DNA of 11,874 nt from JBBRMQ01 sp038230775 (GTDB lineage Bacteria > Acidobacteriota > Thermoanaerobaculia > Gp7-AA8): positions 1 through 11,874 of the forward strand of contig JBBRMQ010000129.1 in the NCBI GenBank assembly GCA_038230775.1, in the 5' to 3' direction. The stretch's first letter is position 1. The number at the start of each line of letters is the position of its first letter. Below are positions 1-6,159 of the stretch, piece after piece. The notes under the pieces were generated by a model that did not search any database, had not been told where the DNA came from, and worked only from the letters and a program-made list of their open reading frames with translations. The position numbers and the translations under genes are program-made.

Positions 1-1493
1 ATCGCGTCCTGCAGCGCGTAGACCGCGTACACGCCGACGTGGTAGCGATTGAAGAGAAACGAGAACGCGTAGACCTTGCCGCTGGCGCCGTGCACGTAGC
101 CGGAGAGACCGACGACGCCGACGATGTAGCCCGTCTTGGCGTAGACCTGCCGGGCGAACGGCGCATTGCGCAACCGCTTGCCAAATTTCGCATCAGGGTC
201 GCCGGAGTACGGAAGCGAGCTGACGAAATCCTCGCGATACGGGCCCTTCCACATGTAGCGCAGGAGGTGAATGAACGCGCTCGCCGAGGCGCGATTGTCG
301 CGCGACATGCCCGAGCCGTCCGCCTGGTGATACTCGTCCGAGGGGACGCCGAGCTTTCCTGTGAGCCACTCCGTCACCGCGCTCGTGCCCGCGGCCCACG
401 ATCCGCTCTTCTTTTGCTCGGAGCCGATGATCTTCACCAACTGCTCGGCGTAGTGGTTCTGACTCTTCTTATTGATGACGTAGACGACGACGTTCAGCGG
501 CGTCGCGTGCTGCGCCACCGCCCGCCAGCCTCCGTGATCGTCGCGAGGCGTAAGAATGACTTCGCCCTGCACGTTCACGCCATCGCGCGCGAGGGCCTCA
601 TGCGTGACGGCCGCGAAATAATGAATCGGATTCTCGACCGTCACATACACCTCGGTCGGCCCCGTGCGGTTCGGCACGCCGCCGCGGACGAGGATCGTGT
701 TCGACCCTCGTGAGCGCGTGATGAACGGCAGGCCGCGGCCGGTGACGCACGAGCTCTGCAGATCGAGATAGGACGTGGGCGGCTCGAACAGGACGGTACA
801 CGGCTTGCCAGGCTTCGACGGCATGACGCGCACCTGCACGCAGCCTTCTTGCATCGAGAATGCGGACACCGGCGCTTCGTACCAGTCGACGAGTTGATCG
901 ACGGGCCATGTGGGATGGATGTACTGGGTGTCCATGTAGCCGTATTCGAAAATGAGATTGCCGTGTACGGTCTTCACGCCTGCGCGCTTGAGATCGGTCG
1001 CCCACTCGTCGATCACCGCCGTGGCGTGACCGTCATGAAAACGGCCGCCGATCGTCGGATCGCCGTGACCGACGACCTTCACATCGCCGTTGAGCGTGCC
1101 CGATGCATCGACGTTGCCCCGCATGTAAACGGTCGTCGTCAGCTCGAACTCAGGATGCAGGAGATCGATCGCCGCCGCAGTGGTGAAGAGCTTCATGTTC
1201 GACGCGGGCGCGAGCGGCGTGTGCGGTCTGCGCTCGGCGATCACATCGCCCGATCCAACCTCCACGATCTGGATGCTCGCCTCCGAGCTTCGGATCACGG
1301 ATCCGTTCAAAAGGGACTGCAGCCGTTCATCGAGGTTCGAGCCCGTTGCGACATCGAGCGGCGCCGCCGCCACGGCCCGTCTCTTCTTTTTCGTGACGCG
1401 GCGCTTCTTCGCGGCATTCGCCGGCGTCGCGTCCATCAGGGCCACGAGCAGCAGAACGGCCGCCGTGGCGACAAATCTTGAGCGTGCGATCAA
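1..1493 (-). CDS. dacB: D-alanyl-D-alanine carboxypeptidase/endopeptidase, PBP4 (DacB) type, 3' end cut by window edge
   Basis: Periplasmic class C low-molecular-weight penicillin-binding protein, predicted to trim the terminal D-Ala or cut peptide cross-links in peptidoglycan. All three serine-active-site motifs are visible: S-N-M-K at residues 98-101 (nucleophile Ser98, Lys101), S-Q-N at 344-346 and K-T-G at 453-455. The text between them is PBP4-like, for example VKVVGHGDPTIGG after motif 1. I place the start at a TTG (1491-1493): it gives a signal peptide MIARSR followed by a hydrophobic AAVLLLVAL stretch, with purine-rich AAGAGAGAG about 9 nt upstream. The only nearby ATG lies after that hydrophobic core. 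An unusual Lys/Arg-rich linker (about residues 29-39) follows the signal peptide. 497 codons are visible; the missing C-terminus is probably short. It is last in a minus-strand operon, 49 bp after the RNase Z-like gene. Family assignment is firm; the exact start is not. Confidence 0.93.
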   Translation of the reverse strand, partial: MIARSRFVATAAVLLLVALMDATPANAAKKRRVTKKKRRAVAAAPLDVATGSNLDERLQSLLNGSVIRSSEASIQIVEVGSGDVIAERRPHTPLAPASNMKLFTTAAAIDLLHPEFELTTTVYMRGNVDASGTLNGDVKVVGHGDPTIGGRFHDGHATAVIDEWATDLKRAGVKTVHGNLIFEYGYMDTQYIHPTWPVDQLVDWYEAPVSAFSMQEGCVQVRVMPSKPGKPCTVLFEPPTSYLDLQSSCVTGRGLPFITRSRGSNTILVRGGVPNRTGPTEVYVTVENPIHYFAAVTHEALARDGVNVQGEVILTPRDDHGGWRAVAQHATPLNVVVYVINKKSQNHYAEQLVKIIGSEQKKSGSWAAGTSAVTEWLTGKLGVPSDEYHQADGSGMSRDNRASASAFIHLLRYMWKGPYREDFVSSLPYSGDPDAKFGKRLRNAPFARQVYAKTGYIVGVVGLSGYVHGASGKVYAFSFLFNRYHVGVYAVYALQDA

Positions 1494-1542
1494 CAGATTG
1501 AACTCTCTCTTCGGGGCGATGGTGCAATTTCGGTGCGAGTAC

Positions 1543-2391
1543 TCACACGCGCTGAAACGGCTCGGGCAACGCGAGACGGAGCCGGTCGCGCAACACCGCC
1601 GGGCAACGGCGGCGAATCTCATCACGAATCTCGGTACGTGAATAGCGGCGGCTGAAGTGCGTCAGCAGGATCAGGCGGTTCGTGAAACGGTCCGCATGCT
1701 CGGCGATGTCGTCGAAATGAATGTGGCGATACCTCGCGGCGCGCTCCTGATGGCCGTCCACGATGAACGAGCACTCGATCACCAGCACGTCGGACGAGAA
1801 TAACTCCCGGTTCTCCTCGAGAATGCCTCGATCGGTGTCGCCGGTGTAAAAAAGCATGGAGTGGCGGTACTCCTCGACGACGTCCGCCCCCGCGCGGCGA
1901 AGGTCGACGATGTCGTCGCGTCCCGCGAACTCCGGCCGCAGGCGATGGCGCACCTCCAGGAACTCGTAGGCGCGTGCGGCGACTCGATGGGTCGCGCGAT
2001 GGGCTCGCGCCTCGTGTGTGCGGCCGAGGCGGACGACGTCGCCCGGCGCCATGCCGGCGATCTCGATGTCGTACTCCGTTCCCTCCAGTTTCTCGTGCAG
2101 CTTCATCAGCGCCCGGAAATCATCCGCGGCCTCCGATGGAACGAAGACCCGGCCGCCCGCGATGCGCTGCAGGTGGCGCTGCCCCGCATAGAAAGGGATG
2201 CCGAGGGAGTGGTCGAGGTGGGCGTGGGTGACGAAGATGTTCGGGATGCCGATCACCGAGTCGGGACAGCGGCCGATGTCGAGCGCGATGTTCAGATCGC
2301 GCACACGCAGCACGGTCTCATGACCGGCGCGCGAACGGCCGTCGATCGTGAAGTGCTCCGTCTCGAGCGTGAAGTAGTCCTTGTCGGTCAC
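1543..2391 (-). CDS. Metallo-beta-lactamase-fold hydrolase, RNase Z-like
   Basis: Predicted 282-residue cytoplasmic zinc hydrolase with no signal peptide. The metal motif THAHLDH places ligands at His56, His58, Asp60 and His61. Asp185 in YTGDTDRG and a C-terminal HFSRRY (His245) match the ribonuclease Z/ElaC-like branch, where the HxSxRY-type motif supplies the last ligand. Additional His at HIHFDD (223-225) also fits this branch. The real substrate is unknown: it could be tRNA 3' processing or, as for many relatives, an uncharacterised phosphodiester. The open frame extends upstream, but that extension lies inside the cyclase gene and has no domain character. The start chosen is GTG at 2389-2391, which overlaps the cyclase stop as GTGA, a classic translational-coupling junction. 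It is third in the operon. Confidence 0.87.
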   Translation of the reverse strand: MTDKDYFTLETEHFTIDGRSRAGHETVLRVRDLNIALDIGRCPDSVIGIPNIFVTHAHLDHSLGIPFYAGQRHLQRIAGGRVFVPSEAADDFRALMKLHEKLEGTEYDIEIAGMAPGDVVRLGRTHEARAHRATHRVAARAYEFLEVRHRLRPEFAGRDDIVDLRRAGADVVEEYRHSMLFYTGDTDRGILEENRELFSSDVLVIECSFIVDGHQERAARYRHIHFDDIAEHADRFTNRLILLTHFSRRYSRTEIRDEIRRRCPAVLRDRLRLALPEPFQRV

Positions 2392-3011
2392 GCGATCGCG
2401 AATGCGCGCACGGGGAAGCTGCCCATCCCGATGAATCTTGCCGGCGCGGCGAAGAACCGGAAGCGGGCGGGAAGCTGATCGAGCGCGGTGAGATGTTCGA
2501 CGATTGGAATGCCGGCGGCGAGAAGACGCGTGTGCACCGGCCTGGTGCCGTCGCGCGCGTCGTCGATGTTGAGCGAGTCGATCCCCACCAGCGCCGCGCG
2601 GCCCGCGATCAGCGCATCGGCCGTCTCCAACGTGAGGAACGGATGGCCCACACCGTATTGTGGAGTGCCGAAGTGGCGGGACCATCCCGTTCGGAACAGC
2701 ACCGCGCGATTCGCGATCGACTGCCCGGACAGCGCGGTGCCCTCGATGACGACGCCTTCGAGATCGGCGAGATGCTCGAGAGGCAGCGCGGCGATGTCCG
2801 CCGCTCCTTCGAATCGATGGCTGGGCGCGTCGATGTACGTGCCCGTGTTCGCGACCATCTCGACGCGACCGATCTGAAAAGTGGTCCCGGGAGCGTACTT
2901 CGCTCGCGACGCTTCCCGGCTCAGGTGATCGCTGATGACCGGGGCCGGAAGTCCCGGATAGGTGATCGTGCCGTGTCCGACCGCGTGACTCAGATCAATG
3001 AGACGCGGCAC
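2388..3011 (-). CDS. Cyclase/kynurenine-formamidase-family protein (COG1878 type) with altered metal motif
   Basis: A 207-residue protein of the cyclase family, whose best-known member is kynurenine formamidase (KynB), a zinc hydrolase of N-formylkynurenine. Seen: N-terminal LIDLSHAVGHGTITYPG, central ANTGTYIDAPSHRF (54-67), HPFLTLETADALIAG followed by VGIDSLNID, and a C-terminal GSFPVRAFA, all in family order. The canonical motif is HxGTHxDxPxH. Here the first His is Asn55 and the second is Tyr59, while Asp61 and His65 remain. The reaction should therefore not be assumed to be that of KynB, and no tryptophan-catabolism genes are near. The start is GTG (3009-3011), preceded by AAGGAG with a 4-nt spacer. 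The gene overlaps the end of the upstream B3-like gene by 17 nt and the downstream gene by 4 nt, so coupled translation is likely. Confidence 0.88.
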   Translation of the reverse strand: MPRLIDLSHAVGHGTITYPGLPAPVISDHLSREASRAKYAPGTTFQIGRVEMVANTGTYIDAPSHRFEGAADIAALPLEHLADLEGVVIEGTALSGQSIANRAVLFRTGWSRHFGTPQYGVGHPFLTLETADALIAGRAALVGIDSLNIDDARDGTRPVHTRLLAAGIPIVEHLTALDQLPARFRFFAAPARFIGMGSFPVRAFAIA

Positions 3012-3864
3012 CGCTCTCCTTCTTCACTTCGGCTTCAAACGCGGCCTTGGCTCGAGCGACGTAGGCCTTGTATCCCGCCGGATCGATGAACGGATTCGGC
3101 TTCTCCCCTTTCTTCAGACGTCCCATCTTCTCCATGATCTTGAAGAAACTGGCGTTCGGCGCGAGAGGGATGTCGCAGGGAAGCGACTCGAGGATCGTGA
3201 AGGTGCGGCGATAGTCGGCGACCGCGTTCGGATACTTTGGATTGCCGATCAGCTTGTACTCCGGCGGCACGCTTGCGCTGCAGACGAGCACCACCTCATA
3301 CGGCTTCGTCTTCTCGCGCACGGTGGTCGTCCACGTCGTGCAGCCCGGCGTATGTCCCGGTGTGACGTGCGCGGTGAGCGTCATTCCGCCTAACGAGACT
3401 TTGTCGCCGTCGCGGATCAATCGGTCCGGGTTCACGGGCGGGAAGCGAAACCGATCGCCGAACTGCGGATCGTCTCTACCACCGCGGGCCAGGAGCGGCG
3501 CGTCACCTTCGCTGGCGATGAGCATCCCGTACGTGTTGCGCTTGATCGCCGAGAGTCCGCCAGCGTGATCGTAGTGCGCGTGCGTGAAGAGGATCATGCG
3601 GACGTCGTGGATGTCGAAACCGAGCTTGCCAACGTTTTCCAGGATCTGCGGAGCCGTCGCCTCGAAGCCGCCGTCGATGAGAATGTGACCCTTCGGTGTG
3701 GCGACGAGATACGACGCCACCTCCGCCGCCCCGACGTAGAAGAGATTGCTCATGATGCGGAACGGCGCGACCGGCTCGTTCCACTTCTTCTCCTCTTCCG
3801 AGGTTTGCTGAGCGAAAAGAGTGGATGCGTAGAAAGCGACGAGGAGGAACGAAGCGCGGCGCAT
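2995..3864 (-). CDS. Secreted class B3 metallo-beta-lactamase-like hydrolase, last His ligand replaced by Asn
   Basis: A 289-residue exported protein. Residues 1-18 form a signal peptide (MRRASF, then hydrophobic LLVAFYASTLFA, probable cleavage before QQ). The zinc motif THAHYDH gives His95, His97, Asp99 and His100, and GHTPGC gives His171. The stretch VVLVCSASVPPEYKL, then NPKYPNAVADYRRTF, is typical of subclass B3 enzymes. In B3 enzymes the following APHxSFF-type motif contributes the last Zn2 ligand (His263 in standard numbering); here it reads APNASFF, with Asn237 encoded by AAC. Family membership is firm, but beta-lactam hydrolysis is not established, and this change may alter metal content or substrate. 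ATG 3862-3864 is the first start giving the signal peptide; the longer open frame runs antisense through the neighbouring GNAT gene. There is no Shine-Dalgarno. A TACAAT box ends 6 nt before the ATG. First gene of the four-gene operon. Confidence 0.9.
   Translation of the reverse strand: MRRASFLLVAFYASTLFAQQTSEEEKKWNEPVAPFRIMSNLFYVGAAEVASYLVATPKGHILIDGGFEATAPQILENVGKLGFDIHDVRMILFTHAHYDHAGGLSAIKRNTYGMLIASEGDAPLLARGGRDDPQFGDRFRFPPVNPDRLIRDGDKVSLGGMTLTAHVTPGHTPGCTTWTTTVREKTKPYEVVLVCSASVPPEYKLIGNPKYPNAVADYRRTFTILESLPCDIPLAPNASFFKIMEKMGRLKKGEKPNPFIDPAGYKAYVARAKAAFEAEVKKESGAASH
3016..3021 (-). promoter_or_regulatory. Shine-Dalgarno of the cyclase gene (AAGGAG)
   Basis: AAGGAG read on the minus strand lies 4 nt before GTG 3009-3011, inside the last codons of the B3-like gene. 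It supports the GTG start and re-initiation by ribosomes finishing the upstream gene. Confidence 0.65.
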
Positions 3865-3870
3865 GGAAGG

Positions 3871-3876
3871 ATTGTA
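3871..3876 (-). promoter_or_regulatory. Candidate -10 box (TACAAT) of the minus-strand operon
   Basis: TACAAT on the minus strand ends 6 nt before the ATG of the B3-like gene. Transcription would then start at or next to the ATG, giving a leaderless message, which fits the absence of a Shine-Dalgarno. No TTGACA-like -35 is visible; its expected place falls inside the adjacent palindrome. Inference from a single hexamer. Confidence 0.4.
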
Positions 3877-3884
3877 GTCGGGAA

Positions 3885-3936
3885 GTGTGGGGCCAGCCCT
3901 CTGGCTGGCCGGCCAGCCGGAGGGCTGGCCCCACAC
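3885..3936. repeat. 52-bp near-perfect palindrome between divergent genes
   Basis: Two 26-nt half-sites run outward from a centre at 3910/3911 and differ from perfect inverted symmetry at a single base pair. The outer ends are GTGTGGGGCC and GGCCCCACAC and the core is GGCTGGCCGGCCAGCC. It lies exactly between the start of the minus-strand operon and the GNAT gene. It could be a REP-like element, an operator shared by both promoters, or a cruciform-forming site. The symmetry is seen directly; the role is unknown. Confidence 0.88.
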
Positions 3937-3941
3937 ACCGT

Positions 3942-3947
3942 TACAAT
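3942..3947 (+). promoter_or_regulatory. Candidate -10 box (TACAAT) of the GNAT gene
   Basis: TACAAT overlaps the first possible ATG (3946-3948) and ends 10 nt before the second in-frame ATG (3958-3960). If it is the real -10, transcription would start near 3954 and only the second ATG would be on the message. It is the same hexamer as on the opposite strand beyond the palindrome. Weak evidence alone. Confidence 0.33.
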
Positions 3948-4923
3948 GCGCCGCTTCATGGCCGCCGACGTCCTCACCGAACCCTCGCAACTCGCTGCAG
4001 CGGAAGCGGAATGGCGGGCGCTCTGGGCCGCGACTCCGGACGCGACGCCGTTCCAATCGCCGATGTGGCTTCTGCCGTGGTGGCGCGCGTTCGGGTCGGG
4101 CGAGCTGCACACGGTGGCCGTTCGCGAGGGCGACCGCTTGGCGTCCTTCGCCCCGCTGCTCATCGTCCGCGAGGACGGCGAATCCCTCGGCATGATCCTC
4201 GGCAGCGGAAACAGCGATTATGTCGACGTGCTCGGCCCCGTCGAACCGGTGTTCGACAGCATCGCGAAGGCCGACTGTCAGATGTGGGACTTCCAGCAAC
4301 TGCGTCCCGAATCCGCCGTTCTGACGACGCCGCCGCCCGAGGGCTGGAACGACAGCGTGAGCGAACACGACGTCTGCCCGCGGCTGGCGATCACCGATGC
4401 CGGCGACGAGCTCCAGAATCTCATCTCGACGCATTTCCGGAAGAAGCTCCGCTACTACCGCCGCTCGCTCGAGAAGCTCGGGGAGCTGTCGATCGAGACT
4501 GCGGACGAATCCAACTTCGAAGAAATGATGAACGCGCTCTTCGAGCTGCACGCCGCGCGATGGCAGAAGCGCGGCCTGCCGGGCATGCTCGCCGCGGACG
4601 TCGATCAGACGTTTCATCGCGAGGCGGCGCGTGCCCTGATGGACGCCGGCGCGCTTCGGATGTATGCCACACGCGTGAACGGTCGCATCGTCGCGATGTT
4701 CTACGGATTCGCGTCGCACGGGACCGTCTTCTACTACCTCAGCGGCTACGATCCGGAGCTCGAGAAGATGAGCATCGGAACGGTGATCGTTGCGCACGCG
4801 ATCGAGCAGGCCGTGCGCGACGGCGCGCAGGTCTTCGACTTTCTGCGCGGAGCGGAGCAGTACAAGTACACGTGGGGCGCGAAGGATCGCGTCAATCAGC
4901 GCCGGCAATTGTTCCGCGCCTGA
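3946..4923 (+). CDS. GNAT-family acyltransferase, CelD/BcsL (Acetyltransf_6) type
   Basis: A 325-residue cytoplasmic protein of the CelD-like acyltransferase group, related in fold to FemAB aminoacyltransferases and often linked to exopolysaccharide or envelope assembly. The N-terminal half has the family pattern TPFQSPMWLLPWW and GSGNSDYVDVLGP. The Acetyltransf_6 domain spans roughly 160-305, beginning near FRKKLRYYRRSLEKLG and ending with VFDFLRGAEQYKYTWGA, a characteristic signature. The acyl donor and acceptor are unknown. I kept the longest start, ATG 3946; the second ATG at 3958 (MAADVLTEP) fits the usual N-terminus and the TACAAT box better. No Shine-Dalgarno precedes either. It is transcribed alone, divergent from the hydrolase operon and convergent with the Spy-like gene. 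Confidence 0.9.
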   Translation: MRRFMAADVLTEPSQLAAAEAEWRALWAATPDATPFQSPMWLLPWWRAFGSGELHTVAVREGDRLASFAPLLIVREDGESLGMILGSGNSDYVDVLGPVEPVFDSIAKADCQMWDFQQLRPESAVLTTPPPEGWNDSVSEHDVCPRLAITDAGDELQNLISTHFRKKLRYYRRSLEKLGELSIETADESNFEEMMNALFELHAARWQKRGLPGMLAADVDQTFHREAARALMDAGALRMYATRVNGRIVAMFYGFASHGTVFYYLSGYDPELEKMSIGTVIVAHAIEQAVRDGAQVFDFLRGAEQYKYTWGAKDRVNQRRQLFRA

Positions 4924-4947
4924 TTTAGATAGGGATCGTTGATCGAA

Positions 4948-5072
4948 CCACCCGCCCACACCGGTCCCTCGCTACGCTCGGGATGACACTCAAACCGGGC
5001 GGGCGGCTGCTGCCCCTAAACGGGGGCGACATGTCATTCCGAGCGTAGCGAGGAACCGGTGTGGGCGGGTGG
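4948..5072. repeat. Large inverted repeat (41-bp arms) between convergent genes, possible bidirectional terminator
   Basis: Arms 4948-4988 and 5032-5072 are reverse complements over 41 nt with two mismatches, around a 43-nt loop. Each arm holds a nested hairpin on the core CGCTACGCTCG / CGAGCGTAGCG and an outer CCACCCGCCCACACCGG. Short repeats resembling TCATTCCGAGCGTAGCGAGG are, from my memory, common in unrelated environmental genomes. It lies between the 3' ends of two convergent genes, so it could stop transcription from both sides, although no T-run follows. The rest of the 4924-5144 spacer shows nothing else. Confidence 0.85.
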
Positions 5073-5144
5073 CGCGCTGATCGTGCCTCAATAAACCCGC
5101 GGCTGCGGGAAACTCGAGGTGCTTGCTACGCCTGACCGAAAATC

Positions 5145-5687
5145 TTAGAAGCCCGGCCGGCGTCCCCTGCCGCCCATCCCGCCTCGCCCGCCGCGACGAC
5201 GGCCGCCTTCCTCACCGCGGCGATCCGATCGCTCCCTCTGCAACTGTTGCTGGAGCGTCCGCCACTGATCGTCGCTGAGCACCTGCCGCTCCGCCGCGAG
5301 CATGTGCATCTGACGATCGAAGAGCGCGTCGTGAATCTCGCGCGCGCGTCGGGCTGCCGAGTCGATGTCCGCGATCGACGGCTGCCGGGAATCGAGCACG
5401 TCGTGCAGGCCGCGCGTCGCGGTCATGCTGTCGCGCTCCAGACGTTGGATCTGGTCGCGATCGTCGGCGGCGAGTCGATCGAGTGCCGTGAGCTGATCGT
5501 TCGTGAGATTCACCGCGCTGGCGACCGCTGGTTGATGCCACCAGTCATCGAACGGGATGAAGTCGATCGCATTGCTGCTCGACGCGGCCCGCGGCATCGG
5601 TCGTGATCGCGGCTGGTCGTCGTAGCCCGACGACGTGCACGCAACGACGCCCGCGGACAACACCAGAACCATCCATTTCGTTTTCAT
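5145..5687 (-). CDS. Spy/CpxP-like periplasmic lipoprotein
   Basis: A 180-residue lipoprotein. The signal peptide MKTKWMVLVLSAGVVAC carries a lipobox V-V-A-C with the lipidated Cys17. Two LTxxQ-type motifs, LTNDQ (61-65) and LSDDQ in the second helical half, are the mark of Spy/CpxP proteins, periplasmic chaperone or envelope-stress sensors. The segment between them is charged, helical and rich in Arg and Asp. The C-terminus is an odd low-complexity tail of Arg and Gly (from about residue 155: GGRRRGGRGGMGG and onward), which might bind polyanions. The ATG is preceded by AGGGAGA with a 6-nt spacer, one of the few clear ribosome sites in the window. It is divergent from the remnant at 5754 and convergent with the GNAT gene. 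Family call moderate to good; no partner is visible. Confidence 0.82.
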   Translation of the reverse strand: MKTKWMVLVLSAGVVACTSSGYDDQPRSRPMPRAASSSNAIDFIPFDDWWHQPAVASAVNLTNDQLTALDRLAADDRDQIQRLERDSMTATRGLHDVLDSRQPSIADIDSAARRAREIHDALFDRQMHMLAAERQVLSDDQWRTLQQQLQRERSDRRGEEGGRRRGGRGGMGGRGRRPGF

Positions 5688-5693
5688 CGTTCA

Positions 5694-5700
5694 TCTCCCT
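5694..5700 (-). promoter_or_regulatory. Shine-Dalgarno of the Spy-like gene (AGGGAGA)
   Basis: AGGGAGA on the minus strand, 6 nt before ATG 5685-5687, confirms that start. It contrasts with the genes here that lack any such site. Confidence 0.6.
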
Positions 5701-5753
5701 TTCTCATGGCAGCGCGGTTGCGATTGTTCCTGTGTGTCGGTTCACGGTGCTAA

Positions 5754-6150
5754 AGAGGCAACGATGAGACATCGTCCTACGAACGCGTCGTCTATCAGAA
5801 CCGCGATCGCGATGTTCGTGATGACGAAAGGGTCACAGTCGACGGGCGGATCAGCAACATCACCCGCGAGCGCGATGGATACCGCGTCCAGGTCGAAGGC
5901 GATCGCCGCTCGTTCCGGGTGCCGGAGCGCAGTCTGCGAGGCCGCGACTTCCGCGTCGGTCTCAACATCCGCCTCGGCGGCGTCTTCCATCGCGGCAGCG
6001 TGTACGTCGATGTCGTCGACAATCCGGTCGCGCAACCGCGGCGTGTTTTTGTCCGAGGAGTGGTCGACAGAATCGATCTGCGACGCGGGATGCTCTATGT
6101 CCGCGACGAAGATGCAGGCCGGTTGGACGTTTCTTCCTATAATGCGAACC
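5754..6150 (+). pseudogene. Remnant of a beta-barrel (DUF5666/OB-like) repeat protein, start and stop lost
   Basis: One frame reads clean protein-like sequence from just after a TAA at 5751-5753: SSYERVVYQNRDRD, then VTVDGRISNITRERDGYRVQV and, further on, RVFVRGVVDRIDLRRGMLYVRDEDAGRLDV. These are two copies of a V-x-G-x-(I/V)-x-x-I-(x)n-Y/L-x-V pattern like small beta-barrel DUF5666/OB-type domains. The frame has no ATG, GTG or TTG until GTG 5919, in the middle of the first barrel, and no signal peptide. At the other end it breaks off in the second barrel and runs without a stop into the next gene as a shadow frame until 6344. ATG 5764 has an AGAGG site but opens a different, protein-unlike frame. 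The likeliest reading is a gene fragment left by deletion; a sequencing frameshift near 5750-5770 or a non-standard start are alternatives. Confidence 0.45.
6138..6143 (+). promoter_or_regulatory. Candidate -10 box (TATAAT) of the secreted unknown protein
   Basis: A consensus TATAAT lies 16 nt before ATG 6160, inside the end of the remnant frame. Transcription would start about 6150, leaving only a short leader that holds the GAGG at 6151-6154. No good -35 is seen. Confidence 0.45.
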
Positions 6151-6159
6151 GAGGTGCGT

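Noticed and set aside
2392..2685. Upstream extension of the RNase Z-like frame (98 extra codons)
   Set aside because: Arg/His/Ala-rich shadow inside the cyclase gene; the GTGA junction at 2388-2391 gives the natural start.
3565..3945. N-terminal extension of the GNAT frame
   Set aside because: Antisense shadow of the B3-like gene crossing the palindrome; family similarity begins after 3946.
3865..4959. Long N-terminal extension of the B3-like frame
   Set aside because: It runs antisense through the GNAT gene, with no family similarity, and the signal peptide begins at 3864.
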